In this document: positions 16,684 to 23,784 of the stretch, piece after piece
Layout: every line of letters starts with the position of its first letter
How positions within the stretch are numbered: position 1 is the stretch's first letter
Source: Hymenobacter psychrophilus
Lineage (GTDB): Bacteria > Bacteroidota > Bacteroidia > Cytophagales > Hymenobacteraceae
Direction: 5' to 3'
DNA length: 64,000 nt
Assembly: GCF_900107135.1 (NCBI RefSeq)
Contig: NZ_FNOV01000013.1
Coordinates: forward strand, 1-64,000
Made by a program: the position numbers and the translations under genes
Notes under the pieces: model-generated
What the model was told of the DNA's origin: nothing
Seen by the model: the letters and a program-made list of their open reading frames with translations, nothing else
Databases searched by the model: none

Positions 16684-17622
16684 TCAGGAGAGTTTGCGGG
16701 GCTGCGGCTGCTTGCCGCCCAGCACTACCAGCGCCACGGCCGCCACAATCAGGGCCGCGCCGCCCACCATGCCGGTGTTCAGGCGCTCACCGGCAAACAG
16801 CCAGCCCAGCAGCACTGCCACCACCGGGTTCACGAAGGCATACGTACCGGCCAGCGCCGGCTCGACTACCCGCAGCAGCCAGATGTAGGCCGAGAAGGCC
16901 ACGATTGAGCCGAAGGTAATCAGGTAGGCCAGCGCGCCCCAGATTTTGAGCGGCACCTCCGCTACATGGAAGGTGGCGGCCTCGCCGTGCAGCAGCCCGA
17001 TGATCAGCAGATAGCCGCCGCCGCACAGCATCTGCATACCCACGCCCACGAAGGGCGAGCCGCTCACGGGTTTCTGGCGCGAATACAGCGAGCCGACCGC
17101 CCACATAAACGAGGCCACGAGCACCGCGCCAATGCCCAGCAGCGAATGGCCGGGCAGCAACACCGAGGCCGTGCTGGACGTTCTCATCAGCAGCAGCAGC
17201 CCCCCAATGCCCAGCACCAGGCCCAGCAGCACCTTTGCGTTGGGCCGGCGGCTGAGGCCCGAAGCCCAACCCAGCAGCGCCAGGTACATGGGTACCGTGG
17301 CCACGAGCAGCGCCGTGGTGCCCGATGGAATGTACTGCTGCGCGAAGGTGGTGCCGCCGTTGCCGAACACCGGCAAACACAGGCCCACCACGGCCGCCCG
17401 GCCCCAGTCCTGCCGCGAGGGGGCCGCCGCGCCGCTCAGCCGCATAGCCCCGTAGAGCACGGTGCCCGCGACCAGATAGCGCATGGATGAGAGTAGAAAC
17501 GGCGGCCAGACGTCGAGCGCAATTTTGGTGGCCAGGTAAGTGGAACCCCAGATGAGGTACAGGGCCAGCAGCGCCAGTACAATAAGGGAACGGGGAGCAG
17601 CAGTAGGCGCAGGAGCCAGCAT
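16684..17622 (-). CDS. EamA-family (drug/metabolite) exporter
   Basis: The 312-residue inner-membrane protein has ten predicted membrane segments in two EamA repeats (about 15-150 and 165-305). The family motif is near the start (ALYLIWGSTYLATKIALDVWPP). The second repeat has LAYLITFGSIVAFSAYIWLL and EPALAGTYAFVNPVVAVLLGW, as in YedA/RhaT-like exporters. Substrate unknown; relatives export amino acids or other small metabolites. It is divergent from the aminopeptidase gene, with only 117 bp between the starts. The C-terminus is short and basic. Confidence 0.9.
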   Translation of the reverse strand: MLAPAPTAAPRSLIVLALLALYLIWGSTYLATKIALDVWPPFLLSSMRYLVAGTVLYGAMRLSGAAAPSRQDWGRAAVVGLCLPVFGNGGTTFAQQYIPSGTTALLVATVPMYLALLGWASGLSRRPNAKVLLGLVLGIGGLLLLMRTSSTASVLLPGHSLLGIGAVLVASFMWAVGSLYSRQKPVSGSPFVGVGMQMLCGGGYLLIIGLLHGEAATFHVAEVPLKIWGALAYLITFGSIVAFSAYIWLLRVVEPALAGTYAFVNPVVAVLLGWLFAGERLNTGMVGGAALIVAAVALVVLGGKQPQPRKLS

Positions 17623-17642
17623 AGAACAGCGGAAAAGGTGCG

Positions 17643-17650
17643 CAAACGTA
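17643..17650 (-). promoter_or_regulatory. -7 element upstream of the EamA exporter
   Basis: On the minus strand the sequence TACGTTTG matches the Bacteroidota -7 consensus TAnnTTTG exactly and ends 20 bases before the ATG. No good -33 element was identified. Confidence 0.5.
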
Positions 17651-17739
17651 CGGGCCTTTTCATTGGGCCGGGCGTTTGGCGCAGCGTAGCCGTTGTATTT
17701 TGCACCCTGCTCATCCCGCTCACCTTACCTTTCTGCCCT

Positions 17740-19419
17740 ATGCCGCGTCTGCTGTTTCTATTGACTCTTCTGCTGTGCTGCGCTGCGCCGCCGGCTGCCC
17801 GGGCCCAGCTGCTGCAGGGCGATACGCCCGCTGGTTTCAGCCGTGCCGATTCGCTGCGGGGCAACTACAACGCGCCGTTGCGGAGCTGTTACGACATCAA
17901 CTATTACCACCTCGATGTGCGCCTCGATGTGGCCGGCCGGGCCATCCGGGGCTCCAACGCTTTTCACTTCACGGCTACCCGCAACCTGCAGCGGCTGCAG
18001 TTCGATTTGTTTGCCAACCTGGCCGTAGAAAAAGTGGAGTACCAGGGCCGGGAGCTGCCATTTACCCGCGAGTTCAACGCCGTGTTCATCACCTTCCCGG
18101 CGCCCATCCGGCAGGGCCAGCAGGCGAGCTTCACGGTGTACTATGGCGGGCAGCCGACTGTCGCCAAAAACGCGCCCTGGGATGGCGGGATGGTGTTTGC
18201 CGAGCACGGCGCGGGCCAGCCCTGGGTGGCCACGGCCTGCCAGGGTGTGGGCGCCAGCATCTGGTGGCCCTGCAAAGACCAGCAGGCCGACGAGCCCGAT
18301 TCCATGCTTATCAGCGTGACGGTGCCCCGGGGCCTGACCAACGTGTCGAACGGCCGCCTGCGCCGCACTACCAGGCTCAAGGGCGGTGCCACCCGCTTCG
18401 ACTGGTTCGTGGGCAACCCCATCAACAACTACGATGTGGCTTTGAACGTGGCCAACTACGCCCACTTCCAGGACACTTACGCCGGCGAGAAGGGTGCGCT
18501 CAGCCTCGACTACTGGGTGCTGCCCGAGAACCTGGCCAAGGCCAAAAAGCAGTTCGGCGAGAACGTGAAGCCCATGCTCAAAAGCATGGAGTACTGGTTC
18601 GGACCCTATCCGTTTTACGAAGACGGCTACAAGCTGGTGGAAACGCCCCATTTGGGCATGGAGCACCAGAGCGCCGTGGCCTACGGCAACGAGTATAAGA
18701 ACGGCTACCGGGGCCTCGACCGCTCGGGCACCGGCTGGGGCCTGAAGTGGGACTTCATCATCATCCACGAAAGCGGCCACGAGTGGTTCGGCAACAACAT
18801 CACCACCAAAGACATTGCCGATATGTGGGTGCACGAGGCCTTCACCACTTACTCGGAGGCCCTGTTTGTGGAAACCCAGTTCGGCAAAGATGCCGCCCGC
18901 CAGTACATCCACGGCCAGCGCCGCAACATCCGCAACGACGGCCCCATCATCGGGCCCTACGGCGTCAATCAGGAGGGCTCGTCGGATATGTATGACAAGG
19001 GCGCCAACCTGCTCCACCTGCTCCGCACCAGCTACGTGCCCGACGATGCGAAGTGGCGCGCGCTGCTGCGGGGCCTGGGCCGCACCTTCTACCACCAAAC
19101 CGTAACGACCCAGCAGGTAACCGACTACTTCAACCAGCAAACCGGCCAGAACCTGACGCCCGTTTTCGACCAGTACCTGCGCCATGCCGGCCTGCCGGTG
19201 CTGGAAGTCCGCTTCCCGACTACCGGCCCGCCCCTGGCCCGTTGGGTGGCCGAGGCGCCCGGTTTTGCGCTGCCCGCCCGCCTGCGGGTGCAGGGTAATG
19301 CCGATTTCGTGGCGTTGCCGCTCACGACCACCTTCCAGCCGGTAAACCTGCCGGGCCTGACCCGCGAGAGCCTGGAAGTGGACACCACGAACTGCTACAT
19401 CGGGGTGCTGGTGGAGTAG
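17740..19419 (+). CDS. M1-family metallo-aminopeptidase, exported
   Basis: The 559-residue protein begins with a signal peptide (MPRLLFLLTLLLCCAAPPAARAQ) and is therefore periplasmic or outer-membrane associated. An N-terminal beta domain (about 40-240) precedes the peptidase core. The zinc site is canonical: HESGH at 343-347 and the third ligand Glu366 (VHEAFTTYSE), giving HExxH-x18-E. The substrate N-terminus motif GxMEN appears as GMEHQS near 305. Tyr and Asp-rich segments follow, but the long C-terminal helical domain of PepN is missing, as in secreted Bacteroidota M1 peptidases. It should remove N-terminal residues from peptides. The in-frame upstream extension was rejected because it lacks a signal peptide. 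Confidence 0.92.
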   Translation: MPRLLFLLTLLLCCAAPPAARAQLLQGDTPAGFSRADSLRGNYNAPLRSCYDINYYHLDVRLDVAGRAIRGSNAFHFTATRNLQRLQFDLFANLAVEKVEYQGRELPFTREFNAVFITFPAPIRQGQQASFTVYYGGQPTVAKNAPWDGGMVFAEHGAGQPWVATACQGVGASIWWPCKDQQADEPDSMLISVTVPRGLTNVSNGRLRRTTRLKGGATRFDWFVGNPINNYDVALNVANYAHFQDTYAGEKGALSLDYWVLPENLAKAKKQFGENVKPMLKSMEYWFGPYPFYEDGYKLVETPHLGMEHQSAVAYGNEYKNGYRGLDRSGTGWGLKWDFIIIHESGHEWFGNNITTKDIADMWVHEAFTTYSEALFVETQFGKDAARQYIHGQRRNIRNDGPIIGPYGVNQEGSSDMYDKGANLLHLLRTSYVPDDAKWRALLRGLGRTFYHQTVTTQQVTDYFNQQTGQNLTPVFDQYLRHAGLPVLEVRFPTTGPPLARWVAEAPGFALPARLRVQGNADFVALPLTTTFQPVNLPGLTRESLEVDTTNCYIGVLVE

Positions 19420-19453
19420 GGGAAGTGAGTGAATGCGTGAAGAGAAGGAGCCG

Positions 19454-19622
19454 TCAGGTAGCCCCGGAGGGGCGGCATATCGGTAGCAGCCAATACCCAC
19501 CCACGGATAAAGCCCCGGCGGGGCGACACAGCCAGTTTAACGGTTGGTGTCGCCCCGCCGGGGCTTTATCCGTGGGTGGGTATTGGCTGCTACCGATATG
19601 CCGCCCCTCCGGGGCTACCTGA
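19454..19622. repeat. palindromic repeat with perfect 76-bp arms
   Basis: Left arm 19454-19529 and right arm 19547-19622 are exact reverse complements, separated by a 17-nt spacer. Each arm contains the sub-palindromes GCCCCGGAGGGGC and GCCCCGGCGGGGC. The structure could form a very stable cruciform or RNA hairpin after the aminopeptidase gene. No T-run follows, so it is not a standard intrinsic terminator. Confidence 0.95.
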
Positions 19623-19681
19623 TGGCTTCCCCTCACTCATTCACCAACTCACGCATTCACTCACTTCCCCGCCGCAACCGC

Positions 19682-19689
19682 TACCTTTG
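19682..19689 (+). promoter_or_regulatory. -7 element of the lpdA promoter
   Basis: TACCTTTG matches TAnnTTTG exactly, 33 bases upstream of the lpdA ATG and just after the palindrome. A convincing -33 TTG/TTTG is not seen at the usual distance. Confidence 0.55.
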
Positions 19690-19722
19690 CCCGTAGTTGA
19701 TTTCCACCGACATTTCCTGACT

Positions 19723-21129
19723 ATGAATCAGTACGACGTTACCGTTATCGGTTCGGGGCCGGGCGGCTATGTGGCCGCTATCCGCTGCGCGCAATTGGGC
19801 CTCAAAACGGCGCTTATCGAGAAGTACGACACGCTGGGCGGCACCTGCCTCAACGTGGGCTGCATCCCGAGCAAGGCCCTGCTCGATAGCACTGAGCACT
19901 ACCACAACGCCCACAGCACTTTCAAGGAGCACGGCATTGAGCTGAGTGATTTGCGGGTGAACATGCCTCAGATGAACGACCGCAAGAACGGCGTGGTGAA
20001 AGCCAACACCGACGGCATCGTGTACCTGATGAAGAAGAATAAAATCGACGTCATCCACGGCCTGGGCTCGTTCGTCGATAAAACGCACATCAAAATCGTG
20101 CCCACCAACGGCGGCGAGGAGCAGCAGATTGAGACCAAGAACGTCATCATCGCCACCGGCTCGAAGCCCACGGTGCTGCCCTTCATCAGCCAAGATCAGG
20201 AGCGCATCATCACGAGCACCGAGGCCCTCAACATCCGTGAGGTACCCAAGAGCTTCGTCGTGATTGGCGGCGGCGTTATCGGCCTCGAAATGGCCTCCAT
20301 CTACGCCCGTCTGGGCTCGGAGGTAACCGTTATTGAGTACACCGACGCGCTGGTGCCTACCATGGACTCCAGCGTCGGCAAGGAGCTCAAGCGCGTGCTG
20401 GGCAAAATCGGCATCAAGTTCATGCTGGGCCACAAGGTAACCGGCGCCACCCGCGCCGGCGATGTGGTGACGGTAACCGCCACCAGCCCCAAGGGCGAGG
20501 AGGTGAAGGTAGAGGGCGACTACTGCCTGGTAGCCGTGGGCCGTTCGCCCTACACGGCGGGCCTGAACCTGGAAGCCGCCGGCATTGAGATGGAGGAGCG
20601 CGGCCGCATCAAGGTCGATGCCCACCTGCAAACCAACGTGCCCGGCATCTACGCCATCGGCGACGTAGTGCGCGGCGCCATGCTGGCCCACAAGGCCGAG
20701 GAAGAGGGCGTATTCGTGGCCGAAACCATCGTGGGCCAGAAGCCCCACATCAACTATCTGCTCATTCCGGGCGTGGTGTACACCTGGCCCGAAGCGGCCG
20801 GGGTGGGCTACACCGAAGAGCAGCTCAAGCAGGAAGGCCGGGCCTACAAAACCGGTAACTTCCCCTTCCGCGCCTCGGGCCGCGCCCGCGCCTCCGGCGA
20901 CCTCGACGGTTTCGTGAAGGTGCTGGCCGACAAAACGACCGACGAAATTCTGGGCGTGCACATGGTGGGCCCCCGCATCGCCGACCTCATTGCCGAAGCC
21001 GTGACGGCCATGGAGTTCCGCGCCTCGGCCGAAGACGTGGCCCGTATGAGCCACGCCCACCCCACCTACGCCGAAGCCATGAAGGAAGCGTGTTTGGCCG
21101 CTACCGAGAACCGCGCCATCCACATGTAA
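19723..21129 (+). CDS. lpdA: dihydrolipoyl dehydrogenase (E3)
   Basis: The 468-residue FAD enzyme reoxidises the lipoyl groups of E2 and passes electrons to NAD. The FAD-binding GxGxxG is at the start (VIGSGPGGYVAAIRCAQLG). The redox disulfide is GGTCLNVGCIPSKALL. The NAD-binding GGGVIGLEMASIYARLGSEV lies near 182, and the C-terminal dimer-interface HP motif with the catalytic His-Glu pair is SHAHPTYAEAMKEA. With sucA and sucB a few kilobases upstream, it is the obvious third component of that complex, though it may serve other lipoyl complexes as well. The frame runs upstream into the palindrome; the ATG at 19723 matches the family start. Confidence 0.97.
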   Translation: MNQYDVTVIGSGPGGYVAAIRCAQLGLKTALIEKYDTLGGTCLNVGCIPSKALLDSTEHYHNAHSTFKEHGIELSDLRVNMPQMNDRKNGVVKANTDGIVYLMKKNKIDVIHGLGSFVDKTHIKIVPTNGGEEQQIETKNVIIATGSKPTVLPFISQDQERIITSTEALNIREVPKSFVVIGGGVIGLEMASIYARLGSEVTVIEYTDALVPTMDSSVGKELKRVLGKIGIKFMLGHKVTGATRAGDVVTVTATSPKGEEVKVEGDYCLVAVGRSPYTAGLNLEAAGIEMEERGRIKVDAHLQTNVPGIYAIGDVVRGAMLAHKAEEEGVFVAETIVGQKPHINYLLIPGVVYTWPEAAGVGYTEEQLKQEGRAYKTGNFPFRASGRARASGDLDGFVKVLADKTTDEILGVHMVGPRIADLIAEAVTAMEFRASAEDVARMSHAHPTYAEAMKEACLAATENRAIHM

Positions 21130-21153
21130 GGCGACTGCCTTCCGGCAGCAACG

Positions 21154-21193
21154 AAAGCGGCCGAAGCTCCTGGGAGCTTCGGCCGCTTTTGTT
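21154..21193 (+). terminator. intrinsic terminator after lpdA
   Basis: AAAGCGGCCGAAGCTC pairs with GAGCTTCGGCCGCTTT around a four-base loop, followed by TGTTTT. Confidence 0.9.
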
Positions 21194-21203
21194 TTAAGAA
21201 ACT

Positions 21204-21806
21204 CTACTCAGTTTTTAGGCAAGCCTGCATAATTGGAATATACCGCTTCATTATCAGATTTTTCCTGCGAAGACTCCCCACACTTATACCAGCCACTCTC
21301 CCATTAGGACTGATAAACATGACGAAGGGATATTTGAATTGAGTAATTTGTTCTACTCTCTCAAAGGCTCTTGCACCTACTGCTTGCGGAAAAGGCAGAT
21401 AGTGAGTTTTTAAATATCTGTTAGTGGTAATGGAATCATTAAAAGGAAATCCAATGAAATCTGCTTGTTCATGAAAAGTATTATACAATTCACTTATAGC
21501 GGCTGCGTCTTCAGCATCTGAACGAACAAAGTCAGGTGGTGTGAATTTGTCCGTTGCAGCCCAAAAATATAAAACCATGGCTTTCCCTCGCTCTGGTCTA
21601 GTGCTCACGCTGTTACCTCGATTGGTCATTGTTGTGAAAACAGGCCCAATTGAGCCTTTCATACAGTCTGTGGGGTAATCAGTAGTGTCACTGTTTATAC
21701 TTATTTTTCTACATAGTGAAAGATTCTCTTCGAAAGTATTTTCTTTTTGAAACGAACATGATGATGCAATAAAAACAATCAGTAAGCATAGTCTGCCGTA
21801 AGTCAC
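21204..21806 (-). CDS. thioredoxin-fold lipoprotein lacking the CxxC site
   Basis: The 200-residue protein has a lipoprotein signal (MTYGRLCLLIVFIASSCSFQ). The central part resembles TlpA/redoxin proteins: KAMVLYFWAATDKFTPPDFV aligns with the usual strand followed by WAxWCxPC, but both cysteines are absent. A cis-Pro-like segment KYPFVMFISPNGRVAGISVG follows. It is thus a predicted thioredoxin fold without redox activity, role unknown. Its base composition is clearly lower in GC than that of the neighbouring genes, and codon use differs (many AAT, TTT and AAA codons), pointing to acquisition by transfer. It converges on lpdA. Confidence 0.7.
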   Translation of the reverse strand: MTYGRLCLLIVFIASSCSFQKENTFEENLSLCRKISINSDTTDYPTDCMKGSIGPVFTTMTNRGNSVSTRPERGKAMVLYFWAATDKFTPPDFVRSDAEDAAAISELYNTFHEQADFIGFPFNDSITTNRYLKTHYLPFPQAVGARAFERVEQITQFKYPFVMFISPNGRVAGISVGSLRRKNLIMKRYIPIMQACLKTE

Positions 21807-22014
21807 GCGCTTGTATTATTGTGTGAATGAAAAATATGTTTCGATGATAAATATATATTAGCTTAGGTGTCTACCTAAGTTCCAGAGGTGTAAATTTGTG
21901 CCTTTCCATTGAGCACATAGCCAGACATTAAAAACGCGTTTCTACACTATAACCTGCGTGCATCAATCAAGAAACTTCTATAGTAGTAAGTCCTGATTTT
22001 GCGACAATATCCAA

Positions 22015-22050
22015 TAAAAAACCACCCGCCACAACAGTGGCGGGCAGTTT
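22015..22050 (-). terminator. minus-strand intrinsic terminator after a gene remnant
   Basis: CCCGCCAC (22025-22032) and GTGGCGGG (22037-22044) form a stem with loop AACA. On the minus strand it is followed by TTTTTTATTGG. It lies just beyond the stop of the decayed reading frame at 22073-22200. Confidence 0.8.
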
Positions 22051-22072
22051 CTTTGCGTAGCGGGGGCGGGTT

Positions 22073-22260
22073 AGGCCGGCAGCGGGTCCTGATGGGCGCT
22101 GATGCCGGCCTTGCAGGTCGTCAGCCGCGTTACTTGGGCGACGGTTTGCCCGGCGTCCACGTCGGCCAGCAACTTGTGGCGGCCCGTTACCTGAGCACCT
22201 CACGTAGCTCGCGGAGGCGGAAGCGGGGGGCGTAGGGCACGGAGTCACAGATGGTGGCAG
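22073..22260 (-). pseudogene. 3' remnant of an unidentified gene
   Basis: On the minus strand a frame ends with KAGISAHQDPLPA and a stop at about 22073, directly before a good terminator. Reading upstream it gives GRHKLLADVDAGQTVAQVTR, then hits a stop near 22202. A second frame reads through the upstream part (ATICDSVPYAPRFRLRELRE). The coding-like composition in two adjoining frames plus the correctly placed terminator suggests the degraded end of a lost gene. No family was recognised. Confidence 0.4.
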
Positions 22261-22332
22261 CGTGGCCCGTGTTGGCCGGAAATATCGGGGGCGTCGGCAA
22301 CTGCTGGAAAGTGCCCACCATTGCCCGGAAAC

Positions 22333-22366
22333 GAAAAAACCGCTTCTCCGGAAGGAGAAACGGTTT
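22333..22366 (-). terminator. terminator of the tRNA-Thr gene
   Basis: The stem is AAACCGCTTCTCC (22337-22349) with GGAGAAACGGTTT (22354-22366), one mismatch, loop GGAA. On the minus strand it is followed by TTTTTTCG. It lies 10 bases after the tRNA 3' end. Confidence 0.85.
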
Positions 22367-22375
22367 CTTGAACGA

Positions 22376-22451
22376 TGGAGCCTCTTATTGGACTCGAACC
22401 AACGACCTGCTCATTACGAATGAGCTGCTCTACCAGCTGAGCTAAAGAGGC
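22376..22451 (-). tRNA. tRNA-Thr (anticodon CGU)
   Basis: The acceptor arms GCCTCTT and AAGAGGC pair over 7 bp. The D arm contains AGCTCAGCTGGTAGAGC, and the T arm contains GGTTCGAGTCC. The anticodon stem GCTCA/TGAGC closes the loop TTCGTAA, so the anticodon is CGT in DNA and reads the Thr codon ACG. The discriminator is T and the 3' CCA is encoded (22376-22378). Length is 76 nt. The 3' end faces the low-GC accessory segment. Confidence 0.95.
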
Positions 22452-22585
22452 ACTTTGCCCGGCAGCGGACCCGCCGGGGCTGCAAATATAGAAACCCCGG
22501 CCCACAACGCGCAAGGTCGGGGTAGTTTTTTTTCGTCCATCGGCTGCAGGCAGTTCCGGGGCTTTCCGGCATCTTTGCGGGTAGC

Positions 22586-23338
22586 ATGGTAAAAACGATT
22601 CGCAAACTCCTCGTCCGCACGCTTGGCTTCGAGCGTTACATTCGCCTGGTAAGCCGGGTGTACCTGCGGCTGGTGGGCGCGGGCTGGGGCCGGGCGAAGT
22701 ATCCCGAGCTGTTTTTCCTGGAGAAGATTGTGCGCCCCGGTTTCGTATGCCTCGATATCGGGGCCAACCTGGGCTACTATTCGGTGGCCCTCTCGCGGCT
22801 GGTGGGCCCCACGGGCCGGGTGCTGGCCGTGGAGCCCATACCCGATTTCCAGGCCATCTGGCACGACAACGTGCGCCTCAGCGGCCACCAGAACCTCACG
22901 CTGCTGCCCTACGCGCTGGGCAGCGAAAACACCACCGTGCAGATGGGCACGCCCGAGCGCGCCGGCCTGCTGCACCACGGCATGACCAAGGTGGCGGCCA
23001 GCAGCCCCACCGAAACCTACGCCCGCACCTACGAAGTGCCCATGCGCGTGCCCGACGAGCTGCTGGTCGACCTGCCCCGCCTCGATTTCGTGAAGTGCGA
23101 CGTGGAAGGCTTCGAGTCGGTGGTGTTTGCCCATATGCAGGCCACCCTACGCCGTTGCCGCCCCCTGATTCAGACGGAGCTCAACGGCCTCGAAAACCGT
23201 CGGCAGGTGGTGGCGCTGCTGGCCGGGCTTGGCTACAAACCATTTGTACTCTCGCCGCGTTCTGAACTCGTAGCCTGTTCCGAAGAGCAGCTCAACAGCG
23301 CCGTTACGGCCGATTTCTACTTTCAACCTGTTTCCTGA
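22586..23338 (+). CDS. FkbM-family methyltransferase
   Basis: The 250-residue protein contains the SAM-binding motif I VCLDIGANLGYYSVALSRLV (about 53-72) and VLAVEPIPDFQAIWHDNV. Late in the fold LDFVKCDVEGFESVVF is the FkbM hallmark (Asp-x-Glu-Gly-x-Glu). FkbM enzymes methylate hydroxyl groups of polyketides, sugars or glycolipids; the substrate is unknown here. DUF4834 follows after 26 bp and may be co-transcribed. A -7-like CATCTTTG ends eight bases before the ATG. Confidence 0.9.
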   Translation: MVKTIRKLLVRTLGFERYIRLVSRVYLRLVGAGWGRAKYPELFFLEKIVRPGFVCLDIGANLGYYSVALSRLVGPTGRVLAVEPIPDFQAIWHDNVRLSGHQNLTLLPYALGSENTTVQMGTPERAGLLHHGMTKVAASSPTETYARTYEVPMRVPDELLVDLPRLDFVKCDVEGFESVVFAHMQATLRRCRPLIQTELNGLENRRQVVALLAGLGYKPFVLSPRSELVACSEEQLNSAVTADFYFQPVS

Positions 23339-23364
23339 GCCTTCCTTTTTCCGGCTTCGTTGCA

Positions 23365-23646
23365 ATGGTAAAATTCCTGATCATCCTGCTCGTCATCTGG
23401 CTCGTGAGCCGCTACATTCTGCCCGTGGTGCTGCGGCTGGTAGTGGGGGCGCTGGTGAAGAAGCAGGCGCAAAAGTTCGGCCAGCAGTTCGGCCAAAACC
23501 CGTTCACCCAGCCGCCCCGCCCGTCGGCCAGCCGCTCCGGCAGCGCCCCCGGCGAGGTCCACGTCGATTATGTGCCACCCCAGGAAAAAGCCGAGGCCAA
23601 GGGGTTTAAAGGCGGCGAGTACATCGATTTTGAGGAAGTGAAATAG
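23365..23646 (+). CDS. DUF4834 family small membrane protein
   Basis: The 93-residue protein has one N-terminal membrane segment (FLIILLVIWLVSRYILPVVL), then a basic stretch, a Pro/Ser-rich linker and the conserved end GEYIDFEEVK. Its layout and the closing motif fit DUF4834, a Bacteroidota family of unknown function. It follows the FkbM gene closely on the same strand. Confidence 0.85.
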   Translation: MVKFLIILLVIWLVSRYILPVVLRLVVGALVKKQAQKFGQQFGQNPFTQPPRPSASRSGSAPGEVHVDYVPPQEKAEAKGFKGGEYIDFEEVK

Positions 23647-23665
23647 TCTTACGCTGTCAGCTAAG

Positions 23666-23763
23666 TACGCCGTAGGGGCGGGGCTTGCCCCCGCCCGCCA
23701 TTGAACGGAATCCGATGTGGTCGTTCAGCGGCGGGAGGGGGCAAGCTCTGCCCCTACGGCGTG
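23666..23763. repeat. GTAGGGGCGGGGC-family inverted repeat
   Basis: Left arm (23666-23699, ACGCCGTAGGGGCGGGGCTT onwards) and right arm (23730-23763) are inverse copies with about three mismatches and a 30-bp spacer. It lies between the convergent DUF4834 and DUF5686 genes. The core matches the palindrome after recX (27124-27161) and a degraded copy upstream of cvpA (50515-50575). Confidence 0.82.
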
Positions 23764-23784
23764 CTTCGCTAACCGCTCATCAAC

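Larger units (their letters stand above)
19420..19722. other. 303-bp intergenic region dominated by a long palindrome
   Basis: Nearly two thirds of the region is the inverted repeat at 19454-19622. The rest is AC-rich DNA with the lpdA -7 element at 19682-19689. No gene is present, although both strands of the palindrome stay open and encode the same short peptide. Confidence 0.8.
21807..22375. other. 569-bp intergenic accessory segment
   Basis: The left 200 bp are AT-rich and hold the presumed promoter of the thioredoxin-like gene. From about 22015 rightwards GC content returns to normal and the stretch contains a minus-strand terminator, a decayed gene end and the tRNA terminator, listed separately. 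No intact gene was found. Confidence 0.65.

Noticed and set aside
17758..19500. 580-codon open frame antisense to the M1 aminopeptidase
   Set aside because: Same reason: the plus-strand protein has a signal peptide and canonical zinc site, and the antisense frame extends into the palindrome without coding features.
19425..19636. Open frames on both strands across the palindrome, encoding the same peptide
   Set aside because: The identical peptides arise from the perfect inverted repeat; no start context or homology supports a protein.
21807..22375. Attachment site made by duplication of the tRNA-Thr 3' end
   Set aside because: No second copy of the T-arm and acceptor sequence was found in the accessory segment; only short chance matches.
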